Source: Parabacteroides sp. FAFU027
GTDB taxonomy: Bacteria; Bacteroidota; Bacteroidia; Bacteroidales; UBA7332
NCBI RefSeq assembly: GCF_022808675.1
Contig: NZ_JAKZKV010000002.1
Coordinates: forward strand, 372,001-436,000
DNA length: 64,000 bases
Direction: 5' to 3'
Below the pieces are notes generated by a model. That model did no database searches and was not told the DNA's origin. It saw nothing but the letters and a program-made list of their open reading frames with translations. The stretch's first letter is position 1. Every line of letters starts with the position of its first letter. The position numbers and the translations under genes were made by a program. This document shows, one piece after another, positions 26,447 to 36,241 of the stretch.

Positions 26447-28426
26447 ATGACATTACTCCGCCCCCTATCCTCTTCAGAGATTTCGCAACTCAAAAAACAG
26501 GGTTGCTCGGCCACCGACTGGACCAGCATAAAGGTCAGGGAAAGTTTTTCGGCAGAACGTATCGTCAATGTTCAGTTCTCCGGGAAGATAGAACTGGGTA
26601 ATCCGGAAGGTGAATTTACCCTTGCCGGAGGTATTCCCGCACCGGGCGGAATCTATAATGCCACCCTGCACAACTGCCGCATCGGTAACCAGACACGCAT
26701 TGCCAACACAACCATCGCCAATTATAACATCGGCAATCACTGCCTGATCGAGCAGGTCGGCGAACTGGTTACAGACGGAGTGAGCTCGTTTGGAAACTGC
26801 ACTGAGGTGAATGTACTCAACGAAACAGGTGGTCGTGAAGTGGTCATCTACGACGGGCTTTCGGTACAGACAGCTTACCTGCAAGCCTTTTACCGCCATC
26901 GTCCAGCTCTTATCAAACAACTCAAATTAATCATTGCCAAATACACCGCACAGGTAACATCGACCACGGGAACTATCGGCGACAACTGCCGCATCGTGCG
27001 CTGTGGCTCGTTGAAGAACCTCTGCATCGGTGATTCGGCCTCCATCGAAGGAGCTACGAAGTTGGTCAATGGAACCGTACAAAGTTCTGCCGAACTTCCA
27101 GCACACATTGGTGACGGTGTAATGGCTGATCATTTTATCATGGCTAAAGGTGCTTGTATGGAATCGGGAGCCATGGTCAGCCACGCTTTCGTGGGACAGG
27201 CGGTACATCTGGCGCGCCAGTTTTCTGCCGTACACTCCCTGTTCTTCAGCTATTCGCAAGGAGAACACGGAGAAGCCTGTGCGGCATTCGCCGGTCCATT
27301 CACCGTCACCCATCACAAATCGACGCTGCTTATCGGCAGTTATTACTCGTTTATGAACGCAGGAAGCGGCACTAACCAGAGCAACCACCTATACCGCCTC
27401 GGCCCTATCCACCAGGGCATTCTGGAGCGTGGATGCAAAACGGGAAGCGACTCTTACATTATGTGGCCTTCCCGCGTCGGTGCATTTTCTATGATTGTAG
27501 GAAAACATACCCGCCACGCTGATACAGCTGATTTGCCTTTCTCCTATTTGGTTGAAAACAAAAAAGAGACTTACCTGATGCCGGGGGCAACATTGGGTAA
27601 TGTTGGGACTATCCGTGACGCCCAAAAGTGGAAGAAACGGAATACGCTCAGCGACGAAGTCCGCACAGATATTATCAACAGTAATCTTTTCAGCCCGTAC
27701 ACATTAGGCAAAATTCTCCGCGGCTTAGAAATTCTGAAAGAGCTACAAAGCAAACCGTCAGACCTTTATCTCTACAATGGAGTCAGGATAAAAGGATATT
27801 CATTGGGCAAAGGAATTGCCTTTTATGAAAATGCCATTCTAAAGCATCTGGGCGACCGGTTGATGAAACGGTTGAGCGATGCACCCTTTTCTTCCATGCA
27901 GGAGGTCAAACAAATACTGAAGCCCAACAGCGAAGAAGGATTGGGTGAATGGATCGATATTGCCGGAGCCATCGTGCCTAAAGCAAAAGCAGAAGCCCTG
28001 GTCGCAGACATTGAATCAGGAAAGATCAATACTACAGAAAAACTGGATTCTTACTGGAAAGAGCTTGATGCGGCATACGATGTGATGAGCTGGAACTGGC
28101 TGATTAACCTGACAGAGCAACATTTGGGTAAAAATGTCGCTGTCTGGACCCGTTCCGATCTGACACAGCTTGTCAACGATAGCCTCGATGCCATTGTAAA
28201 ATTTGATCAACAGTTACTTGAGGATACCCGCAAAGAGTTCTCTCCGGAGATTCAGACCGGATTCGGTATCGACGGAAACAACAAGGTGAAGGATGCTGAC
28301 TTTGAAGCTGTTCGTGGCATGTTTGAAAATCACCCGATGGTAAATTGTATCCGCGAACATATTGACATTAAAAGACAAATGGCAGAAACCCTGCGCATTA
28401 AACTGGAAGAGATAGGACAATCATAA
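26447..28426 (+). CDS. DUF4954 protein with left-handed beta-helix (hexapeptide) repeats
   Basis: A 659-residue cytoplasmic protein. Residues ~60-400 contain hexapeptide-type repeats (e.g. GNQTRIANTTIANYNIGNHCLIEQVG), as in left-handed beta-helix acyl/nucleotidyl transferases, and the whole architecture matches the Bacteroidales DUF4954 family. The C-terminal ~250 residues are helical (IAGAIVPKAKAEALVADIESGK). Function is unknown; a sugar- or acyl-transferase role is only suggested by the fold. First gene of a tight plus-strand run: 11 bases before sppA. Confidence 0.85.
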   Translation: MTLLRPLSSSEISQLKKQGCSATDWTSIKVRESFSAERIVNVQFSGKIELGNPEGEFTLAGGIPAPGGIYNATLHNCRIGNQTRIANTTIANYNIGNHCLIEQVGELVTDGVSSFGNCTEVNVLNETGGREVVIYDGLSVQTAYLQAFYRHRPALIKQLKLIIAKYTAQVTSTTGTIGDNCRIVRCGSLKNLCIGDSASIEGATKLVNGTVQSSAELPAHIGDGVMADHFIMAKGACMESGAMVSHAFVGQAVHLARQFSAVHSLFFSYSQGEHGEACAAFAGPFTVTHHKSTLLIGSYYSFMNAGSGTNQSNHLYRLGPIHQGILERGCKTGSDSYIMWPSRVGAFSMIVGKHTRHADTADLPFSYLVENKKETYLMPGATLGNVGTIRDAQKWKKRNTLSDEVRTDIINSNLFSPYTLGKILRGLEILKELQSKPSDLYLYNGVRIKGYSLGKGIAFYENAILKHLGDRLMKRLSDAPFSSMQEVKQILKPNSEEGLGEWIDIAGAIVPKAKAEALVADIESGKINTTEKLDSYWKELDAAYDVMSWNWLINLTEQHLGKNVAVWTRSDLTQLVNDSLDAIVKFDQQLLEDTRKEFSPEIQTGFGIDGNNKVKDADFEAVRGMFENHPMVNCIREHIDIKRQMAETLRIKLEEIGQS

Positions 28427-28437
28427 AAGCATAGACT

Positions 28438-30189
28438 ATGAAACAATTTTTCAAGATGGCGTTTGCCAGCGCTTTGGGCTTCTTTATCACGGCGATTGTG
28501 ATTATATCGCTGTTCATTTTTGTATTTGCCGTTGCCATTAGCCAAATGGAGAGTACCACCTTCAAAACGAAGCCCAACTCAGTGCTTCACCTCAAGCTGG
28601 AGGGGGAAATTGTGGAGCGTTCGAAGGAAAATCCGTTTCAGCAAATCTTCTCCGACTACAAAGTGGGACGACTGGGATTGGATGATATCCTCTCCGCCAT
28701 CGACAAAGCGGAAAAAGACGATAATATCCGCGGTATTTATCTCGATTTCAAGATTCCCATTGCCGGTATGGCCACAGTGGAAGAGATCCGTAACCGCCTG
28801 AAAGAATTTAAGAAAAGCGGGAAGTTCGTTGTCGCTTATGCCGACCAATATGCACAGAAGGACTTTTACCTGGCGACCGTTGCCGATACCATCCTGCTTA
28901 ATCCGGTGGGTATGATTGACTTCCGCGGAATTGGCGGACAGCCTGTCTTTTTCAAAAAGGCTTTGGATAAACTGGGCATTGAGATGCAGATATTCAAAGT
29001 CGGCACATACAAATCGGCAGTTGAGCCATTTATCCAGGAAAAAATGAGCGATGCCAATAAAGCACAAGTAACAGAATACATCTCCGAAATCTGGAATCAT
29101 TTGCTTAAAGAAATCTCTGTCAGTCGCAAAATACCGGTTGAAAAACTGAATGCTTACGCCAACGAAGGCATGCTGATGCAACCGGCGGAAAAAGATATAA
29201 AATACCGTCTGGCTGACAAGTTGATTTACCGGACAGATGTATGGACCTACCTGAAGAAACTCGCTCACTCCGACGCTAAAGAAGAGAAAGGTCTGGTCGA
29301 AATCAGCGATATGGTGAAAGCCGAAAGCCAGGAATCCCAATATGAAGACAAGGTTGCCATCGTGTATGCTGCCGGTGGAATTGATGACGGAGACAGCGAA
29401 GGCATCAACAGCGAAAAACTTTCCAGGGATCTGATGGATGTCAAAGGTGACTCATCGGTAAAAGCTGTCGTGTTTCGGGTAAATTCACCCGGAGGTAGCG
29501 CCTACGGTTCGGAACAAATCTGGCACGTCATCAAAGAGATTCAAAAAGTGAAGCCGGTCGTAGTTTCAATGGGAGACTATGCCGCTTCAGGCGGTTATTA
29601 TATCTCCTGCCCGGCATCGGCCATAGTCGCTCAACCGACTACACTCACAGGCTCTATCGGCATATTCGGCATGTTCCCCAACGTGGAAAAGCTAACGGAA
29701 AAACTGGGACTGACCTTTGACGAAGTCTCCACCAACCGCTTTGCCACCACCCCAAGCATAAACCGTCCGATGCGTGCTGATGAAAAGGCTCTGTTCCAGG
29801 GATACATCAATGAGGGATACAAACTGTTTGTAGGCCGTTGTGCAGCCGGACGCAAAGTGAAAACCGAAAAAATAGAAGCTGTGGCCCAGGGACACGTCTG
29901 GACCGGAGAAAAAGCGATACAAATCGGGCTGGTTGACAAACTCGGCGGCATTCAGACAGCACTGGAACTGGCCGCTCAAAAAGCGAAACTGAAAAATTAC
30001 AACGTGGAAAGTTTCCCCAAAAAGAAATCTTTTATGGAAGAGATTTTCAGCGATATGCAAGACGATGCCTCAGATGTGCTGGCTAAATTCTATTTTGGCG
30101 AGAACCTGAAATATTATAAAGTGCTGCAGAACCTGCAAAAGCAACAACCTATGCAGGCCCGCCTGCCTTTTTACCTGGATATTGAATAA
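28438..30189 (+). CDS. sppA: Signal peptide peptidase SppA, 67K type
   Basis: A membrane-bound serine protease that degrades cleaved signal peptides. The 583-residue protein has one N-terminal membrane segment (~9-35, LGFFITAIVIISLFIFVFAV), then two tandem peptidase-S49 units. The general-base Lys lies in the first (AYADQYAQKDFYLATVAD). The nucleophile Ser lies in the second (GDYAASGGYYISCPA), the Lys/Ser arrangement of the long SppA type. Nothing is missing. It follows DUF4954 closely and precedes lpxK by five bases, in an operon of unrelated envelope and metabolic genes conserved in Bacteroidales. Confidence 0.95.
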   Translation: MKQFFKMAFASALGFFITAIVIISLFIFVFAVAISQMESTTFKTKPNSVLHLKLEGEIVERSKENPFQQIFSDYKVGRLGLDDILSAIDKAEKDDNIRGIYLDFKIPIAGMATVEEIRNRLKEFKKSGKFVVAYADQYAQKDFYLATVADTILLNPVGMIDFRGIGGQPVFFKKALDKLGIEMQIFKVGTYKSAVEPFIQEKMSDANKAQVTEYISEIWNHLLKEISVSRKIPVEKLNAYANEGMLMQPAEKDIKYRLADKLIYRTDVWTYLKKLAHSDAKEEKGLVEISDMVKAESQESQYEDKVAIVYAAGGIDDGDSEGINSEKLSRDLMDVKGDSSVKAVVFRVNSPGGSAYGSEQIWHVIKEIQKVKPVVVSMGDYAASGGYYISCPASAIVAQPTTLTGSIGIFGMFPNVEKLTEKLGLTFDEVSTNRFATTPSINRPMRADEKALFQGYINEGYKLFVGRCAAGRKVKTEKIEAVAQGHVWTGEKAIQIGLVDKLGGIQTALELAAQKAKLKNYNVESFPKKKSFMEEIFSDMQDDASDVLAKFYFGENLKYYKVLQNLQKQQPMQARLPFYLDIE

Positions 30190-30194
30190 TTGAG

Positions 30195-31289
30195 ATGAAA
30201 GAAGAATCACCTAAAATTACCAAATCACTGCTCCCCCTCTCTTTTCTGTTTGGAATAGCGGTGAGTACAAGAAATAAACTGTTTGACTGGGGCATTCTCC
30301 CTTCCGAATCATTTGAGGTTCCCGTTATTTGCGTTGGCAACCTGACTGTCGGAGGAACAGGAAAAACACCTCACACCGAATACCTGGTTTCTATTTTAAG
30401 CAAAAAGTTTAAGGTTGCGGTGTTGAGTCGCGGCTACAAACGTAAAACCAGCGGTTTCGTACTGGCGGATGACAAAGCCGGTGTACGCGAAATTGGCGAC
30501 GAACCCTACCAAATCAAAAAGAAGTTTCCTCAGGCCATCGTGGCCGTTTGTGAAAGCCGCCGAGTCGGGATTCATAAGTTATTGGAAATCCATCCCGAGA
30601 TTGATGTGGTATTGCTTGACGATGCTTTCCAGCACCGTTATGTCAAACCGGGACTGTCCATCCTTCTGATGGACTACAACCGCAAAATCTACGAAGACAA
30701 GCTGCTGCCTGCCGGCCGTTTGCGCGAGCCTCTCTGGTCAAAAGAGCGCGCCAATATTATGATTGTGACTAAAAGCCCGTCCACAACAAAGCCGATGGAT
30801 ATTCGTATCATTTCGAAATATCTGACTTTGCGTCCGCACCAACAGCTCTTTTTCTCTTCAATCGATTATGGCAAACTTCACCCGGTATTCCCTGAACGGG
30901 GCAACCAGATTCGTGAACTGACTAATATAGACAAGAAAAAAGAGGCCATCTTGCTTGTTACCGGTATTGCCTCAACCAAAAAGCTGATTGCAGATCTGGA
31001 GCAATATGCCGAGAATATCGTGGAGCTGAATTTCCCTGACCACCATAACTTTGACAAGAAGGACATTGCGATTATTGAGCAAAAGTTCCATCAGATTCAC
31101 GGTGACAAGAAAATCATTCTGGTTACAGAAAAAGATGCAGTCCGCCTGCAACAGACACCGATGCTGAGCGAATCATTGAAACAGAATATGTATTACCTCC
31201 CGATCGAGGTAACTTTCCTGGATAACAAGACAGAGGAATTCAACACCAAAATCTACGACTATGTTAGAAATAATCGAAGAAAGCGCTAG
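30195..31289 (+). CDS. lpxK: Tetraacyldisaccharide 4'-kinase
   Basis: LpxK adds the 4'-phosphate to the lipid A disaccharide precursor, at the inner membrane. The 364-residue protein has an N-terminal segment LPLSFLFGIAVSTRNKLFDWG (interfacial helix), a Walker A motif GNLTVGGTGKTPH, SRGYKRKTSGFVL, and LLDDAFQHRYV, all diagnostic. A C-terminal region NFPDHHNFDKKDI contains the DHH-like pattern. Its last 29 bases overlap the start of the purine nucleoside phosphorylase gene. Confidence 0.95.
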   Translation: MKEESPKITKSLLPLSFLFGIAVSTRNKLFDWGILPSESFEVPVICVGNLTVGGTGKTPHTEYLVSILSKKFKVAVLSRGYKRKTSGFVLADDKAGVREIGDEPYQIKKKFPQAIVAVCESRRVGIHKLLEIHPEIDVVLLDDAFQHRYVKPGLSILLMDYNRKIYEDKLLPAGRLREPLWSKERANIMIVTKSPSTTKPMDIRIISKYLTLRPHQQLFFSSIDYGKLHPVFPERGNQIRELTNIDKKKEAILLVTGIASTKKLIADLEQYAENIVELNFPDHHNFDKKDIAIIEQKFHQIHGDKKIILVTEKDAVRLQQTPMLSESLKQNMYYLPIEVTFLDNKTEEFNTKIYDYVRNNRRKR

Positions 31290-32076
31290 TTACCTACGGA
31301 GCATCATCCGTTCAAAACCGGAAACCGCTATTATTCTCGGCTCTGGTCTGGGCGAACTGGTTGATCATATCGAAGATAAACAAGAAATCTCGTACGAAGA
31401 GATTCCCAATTTCCCCGTTTCAACCGTAGAAGGACACAGCGGCAAACTGATACTGGGGAAACTCGGAGGGAAGGAAATCCTGGCCATGCAGGGACGCTTC
31501 CACTACTACGAAGGTTACAACATGAAGAAGGTGACTTTCCCGGTGCGGGTGATGAAAGCGTTAGGCATTAAGAATCTCTTTGTGTCCAATGCTGCCGGAG
31601 GAATGAATCCAGATTTTGTAGTGGGCGATGTAATGATAATCACCGACCACATCAACCTCTTCCCGGAACATCCGCTGAGAGGTAAAAACTTCAGCGAACT
31701 TGGCCCGCGTTTCCCGGATATGAGCGATGCCTATTCGAAGGAATTTATCCGGATGGCGGAAAAGACAGCAGCCGAGAACCACATCCTGATTCAAAAAGGG
31801 GTTTACGTGGGCACACAAGGCCCTACCTACGAGACACCCGCCGAATATAAATATTTCCGCGTTACAGGAGGCGATGCCGTGGGAATGTCCACCGTACCGG
31901 AAGTGATTGTAGCCCGTCACTGCGGTATGAATGTATTTGCCGTGTCCGTGATTACCGATATGTGGTACGAAGGAAATCCGGTGAAGGTTTCGCACGAAGA
32001 GGTCATCGAAGCGGCCAACAGCGCCCAACCGAAGATGACCCTTATCATGACTGAATTATTAAAACAACTGCAATAG
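31261..32076 (+). CDS. Purine nucleoside phosphorylase
   Basis: Phosphorolysis of purine nucleosides to base and (deoxy)ribose-1-phosphate, for salvage. The 271-residue protein is of the trimeric, PNP-I/punA type: GSGLGELVDHIED (phosphate site), EGHSGKL, MQGRFHYYEGYNM, SNAAGGMNPDF, TQGPTYETPAEYK and the base-binding VGMSTVPE / VITDMWYEG segment. The ATG lies inside lpxK (29-base overlap), which gives the correct full-length N-terminus MLEIIEESASYLRS; no later ATG preserves the first strand. The stop precedes thiL by one base. Confidence 0.95.
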   Translation: MLEIIEESASYLRSIIRSKPETAIILGSGLGELVDHIEDKQEISYEEIPNFPVSTVEGHSGKLILGKLGGKEILAMQGRFHYYEGYNMKKVTFPVRVMKALGIKNLFVSNAAGGMNPDFVVGDVMIITDHINLFPEHPLRGKNFSELGPRFPDMSDAYSKEFIRMAEKTAAENHILIQKGVYVGTQGPTYETPAEYKYFRVTGGDAVGMSTVPEVIVARHCGMNVFAVSVITDMWYEGNPVKVSHEEVIEAANSAQPKMTLIMTELLKQLQ

Positions 32077-32077
32077 A

Positions 32078-33112
32078 ATGGAGAAACAACGAACTGAAAT
32101 ATCCACTTTAGGAGAATTCGGTCTGATCAAGCACCTGACCGAAACCTTTGAACTAAAAAATTCATCCAGCAAAAAAGGCGTTGGTGACGATGCCGCTGTG
32201 CTGGAATATACAGATAAACAAATACTCATCACGACCGACCTGCTGCTCGAAGGCATTCACTTCGACCTGACCTATGTGCCGTTGAAGCATTTGGGCTATA
32301 AATCGGCGGTGGTAAACTTTTCGGACGTTTACGCCATGAATGGTCGTCCGAAACAATTAACGATCTCTCTCGGTCTCTCAAAGCGCTTTTCGATCGAAGA
32401 TCTGGAGGAGTTTTATACCGGTCTGAAGCTGGCTTGTGAAGTCTATGGCGTGGATTTGATTGGGGGTGACACATCAGCCTCTATGACCGGACTGACTATC
32501 TCCATCACCTGTCTGGGAGAAGGAGAAAAAGAAACAATTGCATACCGCAACGGCGCGAAAGAAAATGACCTCATCTGTGTTTCGGGAGATTTAGGTGCTG
32601 CCTACATGGGATTGCAACTTCTGGAACGTGAGAAACACGTACTGAAGGGAACCACCACCGTACAACCTGACTTCTCCGGAAAAGAGTATATCCTCGAACG
32701 CCAGCTCAAACCCGAGGCACGTAAAGACATCGTGGATGCTTTGGCCGGTAAGGGTATTGTTCCAACTTCAATGATTGATATATCAGACGGTCTTTCCTCT
32801 GAATTGCTGCATATCTGCACCCAGAGCAATGTGGGTTGCCGCATCTACGAAGAGCGAATCCCTATCGATTACCAAACTGCCACCATGGCTGAGGAGTTCA
32901 ACATGAACCTTGTAACCGCGGCGATGAATGGTGGTGAAGATTACGAACTGCTTTTCACCGTTCCTCTGGAGAAACATGATGATGTTTCGGCCATCGAGGG
33001 CATCAGAGTGATCGGCCACGTTACCAATGCCTCGTTAGGTAAATGTATGATTACCCGTGACGGAGGCGAAATAGAACTTAAAGCTCAGGGTTGGAATTCT
33101 TTGAGTCACTGA
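32078..33112 (+). CDS. thiL: Thiamine-monophosphate kinase
   Basis: ThiL makes thiamine diphosphate, the active cofactor, from thiamine monophosphate with ATP. The 344-residue protein has the AIR-synthase fold: GEFGLIKHLTETF, the metal-binding VGDDAAVLE, TTDLLLEGIHFDL, GGDTSAS, and GGEDYELLFTVP. Standard length. Last gene of the DUF4954-sppA-lpxK-PNP-thiL run; one base after the phosphorylase stop, and a terminator follows. Confidence 0.95.
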   Translation: MEKQRTEISTLGEFGLIKHLTETFELKNSSSKKGVGDDAAVLEYTDKQILITTDLLLEGIHFDLTYVPLKHLGYKSAVVNFSDVYAMNGRPKQLTISLGLSKRFSIEDLEEFYTGLKLACEVYGVDLIGGDTSASMTGLTISITCLGEGEKETIAYRNGAKENDLICVSGDLGAAYMGLQLLEREKHVLKGTTTVQPDFSGKEYILERQLKPEARKDIVDALAGKGIVPTSMIDISDGLSSELLHICTQSNVGCRIYEERIPIDYQTATMAEEFNMNLVTAAMNGGEDYELLFTVPLEKHDDVSAIEGIRVIGHVTNASLGKCMITRDGGEIELKAQGWNSLSH

Positions 33113-33162
33113 TAAGAACCTCTGAATATCTCCGGTTCTGTGATCCGGATCCCTTTCAATAT

Positions 33163-33203
33163 AAAAGCCTGCAGTTCAGTACTATCTGAAATGCAGGCTT
33201 TTT
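33163..33203. terminator. Terminator after thiL
   Basis: AAAAGCCTGCA pairs with TGCAGGCTTTT, followed by a T-run; lies between convergent thiL and the response regulator gene. Confidence 0.75.
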
Positions 33204-33234
33204 ATATCAATAAACCTACTTTGATCAACTAATT

Positions 33235-33933
33235 TTATTGCTCCAGAATGATCAACTTACAACCCACTTTGGGGATAGACTGAATCACAACCTGCGAATC
33301 GGAACTGAGTTTCGACCGGAGAGATGATAAAATATTATTTAGTGATGATTCCCTCATAAATCCCTCTTTTTCGCCCCATACAGCGTTTAATATATCATTC
33401 CGTTGAACAACCTTCCCCTGCTTATCGACCAATAAGTTCAACACAAGACATTCATTCTTAGGCAAATGAATCGTTTCATGATCAATCGTCAAACAATGCT
33501 CGACCGGATTAAACAGGTACTTTCCTATTTTCTTATCCGTTTGCAGACTGTTCGGCTCAATAGCAGGTTGGTTACCCGGTCTTGATAGAAGTGCATTGAT
33601 CCGAAGGCTTAACTCTCTGATACTGTATGGTTTTTTCAGATAGTCAACATTTCCTATGCCAAATCCCTGCTGCAGGTCTTCATATTGAGTACGGGCTGTC
33701 GTAAAGATTATAGGGATGTTGCCGGACTGTCGAACGGTCCTTCCGACTTCGAATCCGTTTAATACGCCCTTTAGATTTACATCTAACAGGATAATATCAG
33801 GGGAGAAACGTTCAAAGGCCTTCAATGCCTCTTCTCCTTTATTTAAATGAAGAACTTCAAAACCTTCACTCTCCAGGCCATCAATAAGCATAAATGCCAG
33901 ATTGGCGTCATCTTCAATTAATAAGACTTTCAT
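33235..33933 (-). CDS. OmpR-family response regulator
   Basis: A 232-residue regulator: receiver domain (residues 1-~120) with acidic pair EDD at 7-9, phosphoacceptor D51 in IILLDVNLKG, T-containing IIFTTAR and K in YLKKPYS; then a winged-helix DNA-binding domain (~135-232) with ECLVLNLLVDKQGKVV and a recognition-helix region SSLNNILSSLRSKL. Start at 33933 (MKVLLIEDD); the longer upstream version adds 13 residues unlike the family. It lies 82 bases downstream of the histidine kinase on the same strand and forms a two-component pair, divergent from the peptide-export genes that begin at 36036. Confidence 0.93.
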   Translation of the reverse strand: MKVLLIEDDANLAFMLIDGLESEGFEVLHLNKGEEALKAFERFSPDIILLDVNLKGVLNGFEVGRTVRQSGNIPIIFTTARTQYEDLQQGFGIGNVDYLKKPYSIRELSLRINALLSRPGNQPAIEPNSLQTDKKIGKYLFNPVEHCLTIDHETIHLPKNECLVLNLLVDKQGKVVQRNDILNAVWGEKEGFMRESSLNNILSSLRSKLSSDSQVVIQSIPKVGCKLIILEQ

Positions 33934-34015
33934 CAAATATGGTGTACTTGGTTCGTTAATAAGGGAATACAACAGACAAAGTAAAGACAGACTTCAATAT
34001 CAATAAACTTTACGA

Positions 34016-35401
34016 TTAGCTTAAAACCGGCATCTGAATCTTGAACTCACTTCCTTTGGCCAGTTCGCTAATTACTTCGATTCGTCCTGCATGTTTTTCT
34101 ATCACGGTTTTTACGTAGCTCAATCCTATCCCAAATCCGGCAGGAGAACCTTCTACAGTATTAAGCCGGGTATATTTCTGGAAAACACTGCTTATTTTAT
34201 CCTGGGCAATACCGATACCATTATCTTTGACACACAGGATCAGATCCTTGCCCTTACTCTGCACTGAGATTGTAATATGGACGGAGTCATTCGAATATTT
34301 TATGGCATTATCAATCAGGTTGGCAATGCTTTGAGTCAAATGTTCTTTATCGGCGCTGATCATTGTCTTCTCTTCAATATTCTGCACATATATGCTTACA
34401 CACTTCTCAGCTACAGCCGTAAATTTCTCTTTTAATACCTCTATGACTTCATTCAGGTCAAACTCACTATAGTTTAGCCGAAACATCCCTTCTTCAGCCA
34501 TCGACAACGTCATAATCATGGCTATTTTCTCTGACATATCCCTCGTAGCCTCTTTGGAGATTGCCAGATAACGTTCCTTCTTCAACTTATTTTCATCAAT
34601 AGAGGGTCTTGACAGAGCTTCCAAAGCCATCATCAAATGGGCTACCGGTCGTTTCAATTCATGAGCAGTGTGACCGAAAAAGTCATTCTTCATGGCATTC
34701 AACTGTTTCTGATAGGCCAGGGTGCGAAATAAGAACCATATACCATAAAGACACAGCAAGGCAAGCAATATTGATCCTGCAAGCAATAATCCCATTCGCT
34801 TAATAATGTTGGATAATGGATTGAGGAGTATCAGCTGTAAGGATTGCTGCTGGTCATAGGCCAACGGATGAAGCTTGGATGTGATAACAAACCGGGAATT
34901 AATATCTGCATTGAATGTCTTTGTAGAAAATATTCTTTTTCCGGATTGTTTATTATCCAGACATATCGAGAACTCCGGATTGATGTTATGCTTTTCCAGT
35001 GTAATGCGTGTGATACTATCGAGAAGTTGCAGATTCAGTGGGATTCTTTTATTCGTGAAATCACTTACCATCGAATTAAACAATCCCATTACATTCTTCT
35101 TATCCACATTCATTTTGTCGAAATCATAAACAACGACATCCTTGTCTTTAGACGATGTTGAGACTTTCATCTTCGGTGAACTTCCTTTAAAAGAAAACAA
35201 AGACTTAAATCTTAGGCTAACCTCCTTTTCACAAGCTTCATCAAACGCCCTGTTTATCTCTTTTGAAAGCGCATAACGAGTCAGCCGAAAATAATCATAC
35301 ACAACATAAACCTGCAAACCCAACACCAATATCAGACTTAATATTGACAGATAGGTAATGATGCGGGCTTTAGCTGATAGTATGTTTTTGAAAAATATCA
35401 T
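34016..35401 (-). CDS. Membrane sensor histidine kinase
   Basis: A 461-residue kinase starting MIFFKNILSAKARI (start at 35401). Two membrane segments (~14-35 and ~203-225) enclose a ~165-residue extracytoplasmic sensor domain with no recognised ligand motif. The cytoplasmic part has the H-box FFGHTAHELKRPVAHL (phospho-acceptor H247), N-box NLIDNAIKYS, G1 VKDNGIGIA and G2 GFGIGLSYV, so it should be active. It is the upstream gene of the pair with the response regulator. The divergent peptide/exporter genes make a secreted peptide or the T9SS-tailed protein plausible inputs, but this is inference. Confidence 0.92.
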   Translation of the reverse strand: MIFFKNILSAKARIITYLSILSLILVLGLQVYVVYDYFRLTRYALSKEINRAFDEACEKEVSLRFKSLFSFKGSSPKMKVSTSSKDKDVVVYDFDKMNVDKKNVMGLFNSMVSDFTNKRIPLNLQLLDSITRITLEKHNINPEFSICLDNKQSGKRIFSTKTFNADINSRFVITSKLHPLAYDQQQSLQLILLNPLSNIIKRMGLLLAGSILLALLCLYGIWFLFRTLAYQKQLNAMKNDFFGHTAHELKRPVAHLMMALEALSRPSIDENKLKKERYLAISKEATRDMSEKIAMIMTLSMAEEGMFRLNYSEFDLNEVIEVLKEKFTAVAEKCVSIYVQNIEEKTMISADKEHLTQSIANLIDNAIKYSNDSVHITISVQSKGKDLILCVKDNGIGIAQDKISSVFQKYTRLNTVEGSPAGFGIGLSYVKTVIEKHAGRIEVISELAKGSEFKIQMPVLS

Positions 35402-36035
35402 GTTTGTGATTTTGATCAAACAATTGATGTTATTCGCGAAATCATCAATTATTTGGTAACGGATTATGGCAAAAGTACAAAAAAAAGTAGGATTTGATGA
35501 GTTCAACATTATTTCGACTGAAATTTATTTTGTCAACTCAAACGTTTTTACAATTCTGGACTTCAAGCCTTTATGGTTTGTTGGCTAATAAATAACTTAT
35601 CAATAACAATGTATATCAAAAAGAGCACACTCTCACTTTAAAAAATTCCATTAGCTATAAGTGACAGTCTTATTAGGCTTTCATAATAATTACCGATAGA
35701 TACTGGACTTGCTTTGATCTAATGAGTTTTGCTAAAGGAATAGTAAACATAGCTCGGATCTCCTTATCTCAATATCAACTTCTATCTGCAAATCATAACA
35801 TTACCTCTCATCCAACCCTTTACATTAGTTATTTATTACCTCGAAAATGTCATCCGGAATATTGCTTGTTACCCTCCGGTTTAGCTGGAATCAGAAACCT
35901 CAATATCCGGATATCATGAACTATAAATGAGGTATATATGAGATTTATATTAGCAACCCTCACTTCCGAACCCCGTAATATTGCATCATCATCATTTTAA
36001 ACGAAACCAATTGTCTAATCCTAAATCTTACAACA
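35402..36035. other. 634-base divergent region between kinase and leader peptide
   Basis: The control region between the two-component genes and the peptide-export genes. It is low in G+C, with a 12-base palindrome ATATCCGGATAT at 35903-35914 that could be an operator. A non-consensus -7-like TAATATTG (35977-35984) lies 52 bases before the peptide gene. No coding frame was convincing. Confidence 0.35.
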
Positions 36036-36164
36036 ATGAAAAAAGCTGATAAAAAAAACGCTGCGCAACTTCGTGAATTATCAACTGCAGAACTGAAAAA
36101 AGTCAATGGAGGTACTACTTTCTGTATGATAGTAGATGGCAAAAAAATCTACATAACGATATAA
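36036..36164 (+). CDS. Double-glycine leader peptide, candidate secreted peptide precursor
   Basis: A 42-codon gene. The product begins MKKADKKNAAQLRELSTAEL and then reads KKVNGG: the leader ELSTAELKKVNGG at 14-26 is a textbook double-glycine leader (the 'ELS..EL..V.GG' pattern of Bacteroidales GG-leader natural product precursors and class II bacteriocins). Cleavage after G26 would release a 16-residue peptide, TTFCMIVDGKKIYITI, with one cysteine. The matching C39-peptidase exporter and its HlyD partner lie 2.8 kb downstream on the same strand. No modifying enzyme is encoded nearby, so it may be exported unmodified. It could be a bacteriocin, a signal for the adjacent kinase, or a substrate of another role. 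Confidence 0.75.
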   Translation: MKKADKKNAAQLRELSTAELKKVNGGTTFCMIVDGKKIYITI

Positions 36165-36241
36165 TTCGCACCTTTTTCAATTCCTTTCTTGGGATAAACA
36201 ATCTATTAGGAAGGTGTATAGAAACCTAAAACAACCGAATC

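Noticed and set aside
35722-35919. 65-codon frame in the divergent control region
   Set aside because: No promoter, no recognisable sequence, and codon use of AT-rich intergene; treated as chance.
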